From the NCBI RefSeq assembly GCF_001425835.1, contig NZ_LMDP01000001.1, positions 559,476 through 623,475 of the forward strand: a DNA stretch of 64,000 nucleotides, in the 5' to 3' direction. This document shows positions 32,940 to 43,787 of this stretch, piece by piece. The position numbers and the translations under genes are program-made. The first letter of the stretch is position 1. Each line of letters begins with the position of its first letter. Under the pieces are notes generated by a model that searched no databases, had not been told where the DNA came from, and saw only the letters and a list, made by a program, of their open reading frames with translations. Source of the stretch: Afipia sp. Root123D2. GTDB taxonomy: Bacteria > Pseudomonadota > Alphaproteobacteria > Rhizobiales > Xanthobacteraceae.

Positions 32940-33953
32940 ATGAGTTCCAGCAAACCGGCGCACGAGATGGGCACCGCAGAACGGCCGCTTCGTGTCGGCG
33001 TGATCGGGGCCGGTGTCATGGGCAGCAACCATGCACGCGTCTTTGCCGGACTGCCGGGAATATCGCTCGTCGGCGTTGTCGATCCCTTGCCGGCGAATCG
33101 CGCCCGCGTCACCGGAATGGCCGATTGCCCGACCTATGAAACCGTCGAGGAGTTGCTGGATATCGGCGTCGACGCCTTGACCATCGCAGCACCGACCCAT
33201 CTTCATCGCGATATCGCGCTGGCCTGTATCGCGCGCAAGATCCACGTCATGGTCGAAAAGCCGATCGCCTCTACCGGTGAAGAAGGGCATGAGATCGTCA
33301 ACGCCGCGCGCAAGGCTGGCGTCACCCTGATGGTCGGCCATGTCGAGCGGTTCAATCCGGCGGTGGCGGCGATCAAGGAAGCGATCAGCGGCGAGGAAAT
33401 CCTCTCCATCGCCATCACCCGCGTCGGCCCGTTTCCGCCCCGCATGTCCAATGTCGGCGTCGTCATCGATCTCGCCGTGCATGACATCGATCTGATCCAG
33501 TGGTTCACCGAATCCGACATCGTCGATGTGCAGCCGCAGCTGGCCCGCGCCGTCGCCGAACGCGAAGATATCGCGCTGCTGCAGTTTCGTACCGCCTCGG
33601 GTGTCCTGGCTCACATCAACACCAACTGGCTGACGCCGTTCAAGGCGCGCAACGTCACGGTCGCGACGCGCGGCAAATACGTGCAGGGCGATCTGCTCAC
33701 CCGCCAGGTCACCGAGTGCTTTGGTTTCCAGCCCGACGGTAGCTACTCGATGCGGCATCTGTCGGTCGGTCACGACGAGCCGCTGCGCGCTGAACTCATG
33801 GCCTTCGTTCACGCCGTGCGCACCGGCGGGGTGCCGGCGGTGACGGGTGAGGAAGGAGTCGGCAGTCTGGAGATCGCGATCCGCTGCCTGGACACGCCGG
33901 CATCGGCGATTGCTTCGGTCGAACGTAAGGGTCCGCGCCGGATCGTCGGCTGA
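32940..33953 (+). CDS. Gfo/Idh/MocA-family oxidoreductase (WbpB/WlbA-like)
   Basis: A 337-residue NAD-dependent oxidoreductase starting at ATG 32940. It has the Rossmann motif VGVIGAGVMGSNHARVF, the conserved EKPIA with the family Lys, and the substrate-pocket motif HDIDLIQWF. Sugar-nucleotide members such as WbpB/WlbA oxidise C3 of UDP-GlcNAcA before transamination. The aminotransferase gene that would carry out the next step follows directly, which strongly supports that pairing. Confidence 0.88.
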   Translation: MSSSKPAHEMGTAERPLRVGVIGAGVMGSNHARVFAGLPGISLVGVVDPLPANRARVTGMADCPTYETVEELLDIGVDALTIAAPTHLHRDIALACIARKIHVMVEKPIASTGEEGHEIVNAARKAGVTLMVGHVERFNPAVAAIKEAISGEEILSIAITRVGPFPPRMSNVGVVIDLAVHDIDLIQWFTESDIVDVQPQLARAVAEREDIALLQFRTASGVLAHINTNWLTPFKARNVTVATRGKYVQGDLLTRQVTECFGFQPDGSYSMRHLSVGHDEPLRAELMAFVHAVRTGGVPAVTGEEGVGSLEIAIRCLDTPASAIASVERKGPRRIVG

Positions 33954-33988
33954 CCCTCATTGCCATCGTGCAGGAAATTGAAAGTCTC

Positions 33989-35143
33989 ATGAACCAGCAT
34001 TTGCGCCAAGAGCCCGTCGCCTTCATCGATGTTCACGCCCAGCGCCGCCGGCTTGGCGCATCGATCGACGACGCGGTCGGCCGCGTTCTGACTCATTGCC
34101 AGTTCATCAACGGTCCCGAGGTCACCCAGCTCGAATCCGATCTGGCGAAGTTCAGCGGTGCGAAGCATGTGGTCGCCTGCGCCAGCGGAACCGATGCGCT
34201 GCTGATGGTGCTGATGGCGAAGAACGTTGGCCCCGGCGATGCGGTGATCTGCCCGTCCTTTACGTTCTGCGCCACAGGCGAAGTCGTGGCGCTCACCGGC
34301 GCGACGCCGGTGTTCGTCGACGTCGATGAGACTTCCTTCAACATCAATATCGACTCGCTCAAGCGTGGGATTGCGGCTGCGAAAAAGCTGGGCCTGAAGC
34401 CGAAGGCGGTGATCCCGGTCGATCTGTTCGGTCAGAGCGCCGATCACGATGCGATTGCCGCCGTTGCCGCGGCTGAAGGCCTGTTTATTCTCGACGATGC
34501 GGCACAGAGCTTCGGCGCCACCTACAAAGGCAGGCGGCTCGGCACGTTCGGCCTGGCGACGGCCACCAGTTTCTTCCCGGCCAAGCCGCTCGGCTGCTTT
34601 GGCGATGGCGGCGCGATCTTCACCGACGATGCGGAGCTGGCCGATGCGCTGCGCAGTGTGCGCGTCCACGGGCAGGGCAACGAAAAATACGATAATGTCC
34701 GCATCGGACTGACGGCGCGGCTCGATACCATGCAGGCTGCGATCCTGATCGAGAAGCTGAAGATCTTCGAGGACGAGATCGTAGCGCGGAACGTCGTGGC
34801 GCAGCGCTATTTCGACGCACTCCATAACCTCGTGATTGCTCCCCGCGTGGCCGACGGCAATCTGTCGGTGTGGGCGCAATACACCATCCGCCTGCCGAAA
34901 GACGGGCCGGGACGCGATGCCTTCGCCGCGGCGCTGAAGGCGCAGGGCATTCCGACCGCGATCTACTATCCGAAATCGATGCATCAGCAGACCGCCTACA
35001 AGCATTATCCGGTGGCCGAAGGCGGCCTTCCGGTCAGCGAGAAGCTGTCGGAGGAGGTCATCAGCCTGCCGATGCACGCCTATCTCGATCAGCCGACTCA
35101 GGAACGTGTCATCAAGGCTGTGCGCGACGCGCTCGGGGCGTGA
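33989..35143 (+). CDS. DegT/DnrJ/EryC1/StrS-family sugar aminotransferase (WbpE/WlbC-like)
   Basis: A 384-residue PLP enzyme (ATG 33989; GTG 33968 is an in-frame alternative with no ribosome site). It opens FIDVHAQRRRLG and has ACASGTDALL (phosphate site), DDAAQSFGA (Asp that holds the pyridine nitrogen), the PLP Lys199 in FFPAKPLGCFGDGG and HGQGNEKYDN. WbpE/WlbC put an amino group on C3 of the 3-keto sugar from WbpB/WlbA, leading to 2,3-diacetamido-uronic acids. Its stop codon lies within a dispersed repeat. Confidence 0.9.
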   Translation: MNQHLRQEPVAFIDVHAQRRRLGASIDDAVGRVLTHCQFINGPEVTQLESDLAKFSGAKHVVACASGTDALLMVLMAKNVGPGDAVICPSFTFCATGEVVALTGATPVFVDVDETSFNINIDSLKRGIAAAKKLGLKPKAVIPVDLFGQSADHDAIAAVAAAEGLFILDDAAQSFGATYKGRRLGTFGLATATSFFPAKPLGCFGDGGAIFTDDAELADALRSVRVHGQGNEKYDNVRIGLTARLDTMQAAILIEKLKIFEDEIVARNVVAQRYFDALHNLVIAPRVADGNLSVWAQYTIRLPKDGPGRDAFAAALKAQGIPTAIYYPKSMHQQTAYKHYPVAEGGLPVSEKLSEEVISLPMHAYLDQPTQERVIKAVRDALGA

Positions 35144-35206
35144 CCCCGACCCGAAGGGCAGCGCCAGCCAAACCGACCGTCCGGTTCTCGGAATAGGCTA
35201 TGCCGG
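35139..35206 (+). repeat. Dispersed palindrome-type repeat, copy B
   Basis: The 68 bases align without gaps to the copy at 43603-43670 with about 49 identities. Shared blocks include CCCGACC, GAAGGGC, GCCAGC, TCCGGTT and TCGGAA. It begins exactly at the stop region of the aminotransferase gene (GCGTGACC), so the repeat supplies the TGA. The terminal GCATGATC/GATCATGC arms, intact in the other copy, have decayed here. This resembles a family of intergenic repeats common in Bradyrhizobium relatives. Confidence 0.65.
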
Positions 35207-35211
35207 GTGTG

Positions 35212-35243
35212 ATTAAGCATGACTTTGTTATTAAACATGACTT
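35212..35243 (+). repeat. Direct repeat upstream of murJ
   Basis: ATTAAGCATGACTT (35212-35225) and ATTAAACATGACTT (35230-35243) differ at one base and start 18 bases apart, ending 40 bases before the murJ start. They might be tandem binding sites or a small duplication; no -10/-35 assignment is made. Confidence 0.5.
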
Positions 35244-35283
35244 GGGCGTTTTGCGCCGCCGCGTGATGCTGTAGAAGCGGCGG

Positions 35284-36813
35284 ATGCTCGGTCGCATCTT
35301 CACCGTCGGCGGCTATACCCTCCTTTCGCGCCTGACCGGATTCGCGCGCGATATCATGCTCGCCGCCATCCTCGGTGCCGGGCCGGTGGCCGACGCCTTT
35401 TTCGTGGCGTTGCGGTTGCCCAATCACTTCCGGGCGATCTTTGCGGAGGGCGCGTTTAACGCCGCATTCGTCCCGGCCTACGCCCACCTGCAGGATCAGG
35501 GCGGCTCGCTCGCCGCCAGGCTGTTCGCGAACCGTATCTTCACGCTGCTGTTTAGCGTGCAGGTCGTTCTGCTGGTTGTCGCCTGGCTTTTCATGCCGCA
35601 GGCGATCTCGCTGCTGGCACCGGGCTTCTCCGATGACCCGTCGCAGCGCGAACTGGCGATCTCGCTGACGCGGATCACCTTTCCCTATCTGCTGCTGATT
35701 ACGCTGGTGACGCTCTACGGCGGGATGCTCAATGTGATGCACCGCTTCGCCACCGCGGCCGCTGCGCCGATCTTCCTCAACCTGTCGATGATGCTGACGC
35801 TGGCGCTGGCGGCGTTCTTCCCCAGTGCCGGCCATGCGGCGGCGTGGGGCGTGCTGCTGTCGGGCTTCCTGCAGTTCTTCCTGCTGGCGGGCGATGCGGC
35901 GAAGCACGGCGTGCTGCCGAAATTCACGGCGCTGAAACTCGACGACGACGTGCGCGGCTTCTTCAAGGCGCTCGGTCCGGCAACCATCGGATCGATGGGA
36001 ACGCAGGTGGCGTTGTTTGCCGACACCATTATCGCGACGTTTCTCGCCGCCGGTGCGTTGTCCGCGCTGTATTATGCGGATCGTCTGAATCAGTTGCCGA
36101 TCGGCGTGATCGGCATCGCCATCGGCACGGTGCTGCTGCCGGAGATGTCGCGGCGGCTGACCGCAGGCGATCATGCCGGCGCGATGGCGTCGCAGCGCCG
36201 CGCCTTCGAATTCACGCTGCTGTTCTCGGTGCCGTTCGTCGCCGCCTTCCTAACGGTGCCGGATGTCATCATGCGGGCGATGTTCGCGCGCGGTGCCTTT
36301 TCCAAGGCGGATGCGGCGACTGCCGGCGCGACGCTGGCGGCCTATGCGGTGGGCCTCATCCCCTTCGTTCTGATCCGCAGCGCGGTCGCGACCTTCTATG
36401 CCCGCAAGGATACCGCAACGCCGGTCAAGGCTGCGTTGACAGGTGTCGCTGTCAACGTCGCGCTCAAGGTCGCGCTGGTTGGCTCGCTGGCGCAAATCGG
36501 TCTGGCGCTCGCCACGGCCGTTGGTGCCTGGATCAATCTGCTTCTTGTCGTGACGTTCGCCGTGCGACGCGGCTTTCTCGAATTCGACCGCGCATTCGCT
36601 CTGTCACTGGTGAAATTCGCAGCGGTCGGGCTGATCCTTGCCGCTGCGTTGTGGGGGGCGGCGCGATGGGCGGCAACGGCGTTCGCGGGTATGGCAGCAA
36701 TGCGCGATGAGGCCGCTCTCGGAGTTTTGATCGCCACCGGCGTCGTTGTTTATGGCGGCGCGATCTTGCTTCTGTTCGGCATGCGTTGGCTCCGCGCACT
36801 GGTGCGCCCTTAA
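35284..36813 (+). CDS. murJ: Lipid II flippase MurJ (MviN)
   Basis: A 509-residue MOP-superfamily transporter with about 14 membrane helices. The opening GGYTLLSRLTGFARDIMLA and the following PVADAFFVALRLPNHFRAIFAEGAFNAAFVPAY are the MurJ hallmark, including the conserved Arg residues of the lipid II cavity. It moves lipid II from the cytoplasmic to the periplasmic face for peptidoglycan synthesis. It marks the end of the surface-polysaccharide region; being essential housekeeping, it is a likely conserved flank of the acquired locus. Confidence 0.95.
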   Translation: MLGRIFTVGGYTLLSRLTGFARDIMLAAILGAGPVADAFFVALRLPNHFRAIFAEGAFNAAFVPAYAHLQDQGGSLAARLFANRIFTLLFSVQVVLLVVAWLFMPQAISLLAPGFSDDPSQRELAISLTRITFPYLLLITLVTLYGGMLNVMHRFATAAAAPIFLNLSMMLTLALAAFFPSAGHAAAWGVLLSGFLQFFLLAGDAAKHGVLPKFTALKLDDDVRGFFKALGPATIGSMGTQVALFADTIIATFLAAGALSALYYADRLNQLPIGVIGIAIGTVLLPEMSRRLTAGDHAGAMASQRRAFEFTLLFSVPFVAAFLTVPDVIMRAMFARGAFSKADAATAGATLAAYAVGLIPFVLIRSAVATFYARKDTATPVKAALTGVAVNVALKVALVGSLAQIGLALATAVGAWINLLLVVTFAVRRGFLEFDRAFALSLVKFAAVGLILAAALWGAARWAATAFAGMAAMRDEAALGVLIATGVVVYGGAILLLFGMRWLRALVRP

Positions 36814-36878
36814 AGCCGTTTGCGCTTCCGCCCGATACGCTGCAATATATCTGAAATCAGCAAACATCCGGAGATCAC

Positions 36879-39197
<2,319 letters not shown>

Positions 39198-39306
39198 AAA
39201 AATTCCCTGACTTCAGAAAAATTTGATGGGTTGCGGGAGTTGGGCCGGAATGATCGACTGACGGTTCCTGCCTGACTCGCTCAGCATCAAGAAAGGGAGT
39301 GATTTG

Positions 39307-39753
39307 ATGAAGCGCACTGGAATTGCCTTGGCCGTCTTGCTGTTGGGTGCCGGAATCGCAGGCGCACAGCAGGATCTGGTCGCAACCCGCATCCAGTTGA
39401 TGAAGGATAATGGAAAGAGCATGGCTGCTTTCGCCCAGATGGCGAAGGGCGAAAAGCCCTACGATCAGGCGACCGTCGATTCCTCCCTTACCAAGCTCGA
39501 AGCAGCGGCCAAAAAGCTGCCGACGCTGTATCCGGCAAGCACCAAGGACGTGCAGACCGAAGAGAAATATACCGCGTCATCGAAAGTCTGGGAGAACAAG
39601 GCCGATTTCGAGTCGCACATCGCCAAGCTCGGAAAGGTGGTTGCCGACAACAAGGGCAAGATCACCAGTCTCGATACGCTGAAGGCCGCGATCCCTCAGT
39701 TCGGCGATAGCTGCAAGGGCTGCCACGAGACCTATCGTATCAAGAAGAGCTGA
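39307..39753 (+). CDS. Cytochrome c'-type (c556) periplasmic protein
   Basis: A 148-residue protein with a Sec signal peptide (MKRTGIALAVLLLGAGIAGA) and a single heme motif CKGCH near the C-terminus, as in cytochromes c' and c556 with their four-helix bundle. ATG 39307 is preferred (AAGGGAG at 39294) over TTG 39304. It would be a periplasmic electron carrier or NO-binding protein. Followed by a strong bidirectional terminator. Confidence 0.92.
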   Translation: MKRTGIALAVLLLGAGIAGAQQDLVATRIQLMKDNGKSMAAFAQMAKGEKPYDQATVDSSLTKLEAAAKKLPTLYPASTKDVQTEEKYTASSKVWENKADFESHIAKLGKVVADNKGKITSLDTLKAAIPQFGDSCKGCHETYRIKKS

Positions 39754-39794
39754 TCATTTCCCGCCCGTGCGCGATGAAATGGACAGGCTGAAAT

Positions 39795-39823
39795 AAAAGG
39801 CGGATGCAAAGCATCCGCCTTTT
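39795..39823. terminator. Bidirectional rho-independent terminator
   Basis: AAAAGGCGGATGC (39795-39807) pairs perfectly with GCATCCGCCTTTT (39811-39823) around an AAA loop: a 13-bp stem with A-run on one side and T-run on the other. It lies between the convergent cytochrome c' and CHRD genes and can end transcripts from both. Confidence 0.92.
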
Positions 39824-39853
39824 GCTTTTGAACTGTGCGTGGCCGCTGAGCGG

Positions 39854-40282
39854 CTATTTCTTGACCTGCCCACGGATTTCGCCGCCGGGATTCTTGGCGG
39901 TGTGAACGTTGATATACAGCTTGCCCGCCATCAGGTCGGCGGCCTGCGCGTCGGTCAATGTGGCGCTGCCGCTCGCGCCGCTCGATGCATCCTTGAACGG
40001 AATGACGACCGCCGCGTTCTTGCCCGCTTCCGCCGGCCCGTGGAAATGCGCCATGGTCGCAGGTCCGGTCAGGCCGGAATACGTCGTTTTCCAGGTCAGC
40101 ATTTTCGATGTGGTGTCGTAGGTGACGTCGGCGGTACCCTTGGCGGGGCTGTCGTTCGGCGGCACTTCGGCGGCGCCGGTCAGGTCAATCTTCATGGTCA
40201 TCTTTTCGGCGCTGGCCGGTGCCGCAAAGGCGAGAGCGGCACCGATGGCGAGTGCTGCGATCCCAAATGTTTTGCCGTTCAT
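39854..40282 (-). CDS. CHRD-domain secreted protein
   Basis: A 142-residue protein with a signal peptide (MNGKTFGIAALAIGAALAFAAPASA) and a CHRD domain: LTGAAEVPP, a GTADVTYD strand, MAHFHGPA and the closing YINVHTAKNPGGEIRGQV. CHRD is a domain first described in chordin and common in bacterial periplasmic proteins of unknown role. ATG 40282 with GGGAGAA upstream is the start; the frame extends 10 codons further but without a better site. Divergent from the diheme cytochrome. Confidence 0.9.
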   Translation of the reverse strand: MNGKTFGIAALAIGAALAFAAPASAEKMTMKIDLTGAAEVPPNDSPAKGTADVTYDTTSKMLTWKTTYSGLTGPATMAHFHGPAEAGKNAAVVIPFKDASSGASGSATLTDAQAADLMAGKLYINVHTAKNPGGEIRGQVKK

Positions 40283-40356
40283 GGCGTTCTCCCATACTCT
40301 GATTGGTGACATTGCCCTAACAATCGCCCGCGCATTTTATTCCCGGAGATACGCGA

Positions 40357-41280
40357 ATGTTACGACGGCTTCTTCTTCCGGCAGGGCTTGTCGCCGCAGC
40401 GGCGTTCGCCGTGTTCTGGGTTGTCACTGTTCCCGCGGTTGTTCCGGCGAGCGCGCTGCCGTCTTACACACCGAATGTCGCCAATGGCGAGGTGGTCTTC
40501 AACGCGGGCGGCTGTTCCTCCTGTCATGCAGTTAAAGGCGAGCCGCGCACCATGCTCGGCGGGGGACTGGCGATTCCGTCGCCGTTCGGAACTTTCTACG
40601 CGCCGAACATCTCGCCGCACCCGACTAACGGAATCGGAAAATGGAGCGAGGCGGGCTTCGTCACGGCGATGATGAAAGGCACGTCACCGGCCGGGACGCA
40701 TCTATATCCGGCGTTTCCTTACACGTCGTACCAGCACGCCAGGGTTGAGGATGTCCGCGACCTGTTCGCCTACATCAAGACGCTGCCGCCGCTGTCCGGT
40801 CGCACCCGTCCGCATGATCTGAAGTTTCCCTTCAACATTCGCCGTTTGCTCGGTGGCTGGCAGTTCCTGTTTCTCGATGGCAAGCCGTTCGTGCCGGACC
40901 CGAAACAGTCGGCGAAATGGAACAGGGGCGCGTATCTGGTGAACGGCTTCGGGCATTGCGCCGAATGCCACAGCCCGCGTAATTTTCTCGGCGGCATCGT
41001 TGAATCGCAACGCTTTGCCGGCGGACCGAATCCCGAAGGCGAGGGCTGGGTGCCGAACATCACCGGGAAGGGACTGAAGGACTGGTCGGAAGCCGACATT
41101 GCCGGGTTGCTTAAAACCGGTGACTTGCCGGATGGGGACTCTGTCGGAGGGTCGATGGTCCGCGTGGTCAAGAATACCTCGCAGCTCAGCGACGACGACC
41201 GTGCCGCCATGGCGGCCTACCTGAAATCGCTGCCGCCGGTCGAGGGGCCGCCGCGGCCACCCAAGCAGAAGAAATCCTGA
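40357..41280 (+). CDS. Diheme cytochrome c
   Basis: A 307-residue protein with an N-terminal hydrophobic anchor/signal (LLLPAGLVAAAAFAVFWVV) and two heme-binding motifs, CSSCH in the first half and CAECH in the second. The second domain contains PNITGKGLKDWSEADIAGLL, the first YAPNISPHPTNGIGKWSE, so the protein consists of two related class I cytochrome domains, like the cytochrome subunits of membrane alcohol/aldehyde or gluconate dehydrogenases. It is a plausible electron acceptor for a periplasmic dehydrogenase, but the partner is not in the window. Confidence 0.9.
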   Translation: MLRRLLLPAGLVAAAAFAVFWVVTVPAVVPASALPSYTPNVANGEVVFNAGGCSSCHAVKGEPRTMLGGGLAIPSPFGTFYAPNISPHPTNGIGKWSEAGFVTAMMKGTSPAGTHLYPAFPYTSYQHARVEDVRDLFAYIKTLPPLSGRTRPHDLKFPFNIRRLLGGWQFLFLDGKPFVPDPKQSAKWNRGAYLVNGFGHCAECHSPRNFLGGIVESQRFAGGPNPEGEGWVPNITGKGLKDWSEADIAGLLKTGDLPDGDSVGGSMVRVVKNTSQLSDDDRAAMAAYLKSLPPVEGPPRPPKQKKS

Positions 41281-41404
41281 TCGCTGGAGCCGTCGTCCTC
41301 GCCCGCCGCATGGTTGCGAGCAAAGCCATGCCGGAGCGGGGCTGTTTTTCGCCGGACAACCATGGTTCTGTCGGGTGTAGATTCCCCGTTTCCCGCCAGA
41401 ATTG

Positions 41405-42379
41405 ATGAATATTGTTAAAGCCGTTTCGCTCAAGCTCGCCAGCACATTGATGTTTGCGATCATGGGCGCCCAGGCGCGCTATCTCAGCGGCGCCTACCCG
41501 ATCGGCGAGGTCGCCTTTTTCCGGTCGCTGTTCGCACTGATTCCGATCCTGATCTTTTTCGGCTGGCGCGGTGAGTTGCGGGGCGCGCTCAGAACCGACC
41601 GCCCCAAGGATCACGTCATTCGCGGCATGTTCAGCGTGGTCGGGACGTTCTGCACATTCGGGGCGCTGGCGCGGATTCCGATCGCCGATTACACCGCGAT
41701 CGCTTTCATCGCGCCGCTGATCACCGTGGTGTTCGCCGCCCTGATCCTGAAGGAGCATGTTCACGTCTATCGCTGGTCTGCGGTCGGGGTCGGATTCACC
41801 GGGGTGATCCTGATGCTGACCCCGTACCTCGGGAGTCATGCCGAACTCAGCACCGCGATGCTGATCGGGGTCGGGTTCGCCATAACCAATGCTTTTACCG
41901 CGGGTGGCGCGACCATCCAGATTCGCCGCCTGACCACGACGGAGTCGACCTCCGCCATCGTGATCTTCATGACCCTGATGGTGATGATCGTATCGCTGGT
42001 AAGCGTCCCGTTCGGCTGGCTAATGCCGGCGTCATGGGGCGACCTCGCAGTCCTGATCGGGATCGGGATTAGTGGCGGCTTGGGCCAGATCTTCTTCACG
42101 GACAGCTATCGTCACGCGCCGGCCTCGTTCCTCGCGCCGTTCGACTATAGCGCCATGTTGTGGGCGTTCGCGCTCGGTTACTGGCTGTTCGGCGAAGTGC
42201 CGACGATCTATGTCATGATCGGCGCGGTCATCGTTGCGGGAGCGGGCATTTTCGTCATCCTGCGCGAGCGCTATCTGGGCCTGAAGCGACTGCGCGACGT
42301 GCCGATCTCTGCAATCTCGTCGATGACGGATCAGGAGGCCGACCCGGATGCGCCGGTGATTCTGTCCAAGGCGTCGTGA
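41405..42379 (+). CDS. DMT/EamA-family transporter
   Basis: A 324-residue membrane protein with about ten helices in two EamA halves (first half ending near residue 140; second half from about AMLIGVGFAI). Start ATG 41405 (TTG 41402 is adjacent). The family exports amino acids, metabolites or drugs; the RhaT/S-adenosylmethionine-like subgroup often begins as this one does. Substrate unknown. Converges with the AsnC-like gene. Confidence 0.88.
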   Translation: MNIVKAVSLKLASTLMFAIMGAQARYLSGAYPIGEVAFFRSLFALIPILIFFGWRGELRGALRTDRPKDHVIRGMFSVVGTFCTFGALARIPIADYTAIAFIAPLITVVFAALILKEHVHVYRWSAVGVGFTGVILMLTPYLGSHAELSTAMLIGVGFAITNAFTAGGATIQIRRLTTTESTSAIVIFMTLMVMIVSLVSVPFGWLMPASWGDLAVLIGIGISGGLGQIFFTDSYRHAPASFLAPFDYSAMLWAFALGYWLFGEVPTIYVMIGAVIVAGAGIFVILRERYLGLKRLRDVPISAISSMTDQEADPDAPVILSKAS

Positions 42380-42400
42380 GCGGCGCCGGTCCGTCGAGGC

Positions 42401-42643
42401 TCAGGCGTTGAATGCCTTGAACGTGATGATGGTGTAGGTGTCCTGGATGCCGGGGATGCACTGGACCTTTTCGTTGACGAAATGGCCGATATCCACGGAA
42501 TGGTCGACGTAGAACTTGACCAGCAGGTCGTAGTCGCCCGCCGTTGAATAGACTTCCGAGGCGATTTCGGCCTCCGCCAGCGCATTGGCGACGGCATAGG
42601 ACTGGCCCATCTTGCATTTGATCTGGACGAAGAAGGGGACCAT
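42401..42643 (-). CDS. Stand-alone Lrp/AsnC ligand-binding (dimeric alpha/beta barrel) protein
   Basis: An 80-residue protein starting at ATG 42643 with GGGAGAAA upstream. It is the C-terminal RAM/AsnC_trans_reg domain without the usual HTH: VPFFVQIKCKMGQSYAVANAL, then STAGDYDLLVKFYV and ITFKAF. Such stand-alone domains form oligomeric barrels and may bind amino acids or modulate full-length Lrp proteins. Longer in-frame starts are not favoured, as the upstream codons are not conserved in character. Confidence 0.9.
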   Translation of the reverse strand: MVPFFVQIKCKMGQSYAVANALAEAEIASEVYSTAGDYDLLVKFYVDHSVDIGHFVNEKVQCIPGIQDTYTIITFKAFNA

Positions 42644-42801
42644 CGCAATTTCTCCCGGCAGGTGCGTTTCGCGGGCCATAGAGCCAAAATCCGTGGGCCG
42701 TGGCAAGCACTTGCCGCAGGCTCGCGCTTGCTGCCGCGCGTGGAGAGCGTTACGAGGGTGCGGCGGGCTGACGCCTTCGCAGGCGCTTTGACGGAACGGA
42801 C

Positions 42802-43608
42802 ATGCGGATACCGATTGCACTCACCATTGCCGGGTCGGATTCGAGCGGCGGTGCCGGCATTCAGGCGGATCTGAAGACGTTTGGCGCCAGCGGTGTCTAT
42901 GGTGCGTCCGTGATCACCGCCCTGACCGCGCAGAACACCCGGGGCGTGGCCGGCATCCATGAGGTGCCGGCGGAATTCATCACCGCGCAGATCGACGCCG
43001 TGTTCGGCGATCTCACGGTGGATGCAGTGAAGATCGGTATGGTGTCACAGCGGATCGTCATCGAAGCGATTGTCGAAGGCCTCAAGCGCTGGTCGGCAAG
43101 GAACGTCGTCGTCGATCCGGTGATGGTGGCGACTTCGGGCGACCGCCTGCTGTCGCCTGCCGCCATCGATGCCTTGCGCAACGACCTGATCCCGCGCGCC
43201 CAACTCATCACGCCGAACCTGCCGGAAGCTGCAGCCCTGCTCGAAGAGGAGATGGCGACGAGCGTGGACCAGATCTCGGAGCAGGGACGGCGGCTTCTCA
43301 AGCTCGGCTGTCCTGCGGTTCTGATCAAGGGTGGCCACGGCGAAGGCGCGGAAAGCACGGACTATCTGGTTCGCGCCGACGGCGTGATACCGTTCGCGGC
43401 CAAACGTATTCAGACAAAGAATACCCACGGCACCGGTTGTTCGCTGTCGTCGGCGATCGCCGCCGGCCTTGCGAAAGGCGAAACGCTCGATGTCGCGGTC
43501 GGTCATGCCAAGGCGTATGTCAGCGCAGCGATCGCCGCTGCCGACCGGCTTGATGTCGGCCACGGTCACGGCCCGATCCATCATTTTCACGCACACGATC
43601 AGGCATGA
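42802..43608 (+). CDS. thiD: Hydroxymethylpyrimidine/phosphomethylpyrimidine kinase
   Basis: A 268-residue ribokinase-like enzyme of thiamine synthesis that phosphorylates HMP and HMP-P. It has the opening ALTIAGSDSSGGAGIQADL, the conserved Gln/Thr stretch TALTAQNTRGV, DPVMVATSGDRLL and the C-terminal NTHGTGCSLSSAIAA with the catalytic Asp replaced position typical of ThiD (the anion-hole GTGC is intact). Its TGA stop is provided by a dispersed repeat. Confidence 0.95.
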   Translation: MRIPIALTIAGSDSSGGAGIQADLKTFGASGVYGASVITALTAQNTRGVAGIHEVPAEFITAQIDAVFGDLTVDAVKIGMVSQRIVIEAIVEGLKRWSARNVVVDPVMVATSGDRLLSPAAIDALRNDLIPRAQLITPNLPEAAALLEEEMATSVDQISEQGRRLLKLGCPAVLIKGGHGEGAESTDYLVRADGVIPFAAKRIQTKNTHGTGCSLSSAIAAGLAKGETLDVAVGHAKAYVSAAIAAADRLDVGHGHGPIHHFHAHDQA

Positions 43609-43670
43609 TCCCGACCAGAAGGGCGGTGCCAGCGAAAAGCGGATTCCGGTTTTCGGAAATGATCATGCCG
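43603..43670 (+). repeat. Dispersed palindrome-type repeat, copy A
   Basis: Begins GCATGATC (43603-43610) and has GATCATGC at 43661-43668, an 8-bp perfect inverted terminal pair, with TCCGGTTTTCGGAAA inside. The thiD TGA (43606-43608) lies within the left arm. The same 68-base unit, more decayed, occurs at 35139-35206. It looks like a member of the intergenic GCATGATC element family of Rhizobiales and may act as an RNA hairpin at the 3' end of thiD. Confidence 0.7.
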
Positions 43671-43787
43671 ATCTAAAACGCCTGCGACGTGGTGCCGCGT
43701 CTGTCGTGCGGTTGTCGCAGTCGATTGCTATTCGCCGGACAGGTTCATTTCGATCCGATTCCCGGATCGCCTGTCGGACGAAACGCA

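Noticed and set aside
35098-36174. 358-codon - strand open frame opposite murJ
   Set aside because: It is Gln/Arg/His-rich, runs against a clear MurJ, and ends in an intergenic repeat.
42644-42820. Longer N-terminus for the AsnC-like protein
   Set aside because: The ATG at 42643 has a strong GGGAGAAA site and gives the exact length of a stand-alone domain; the added residues would be Arg/Cys-rich and lack an HTH.
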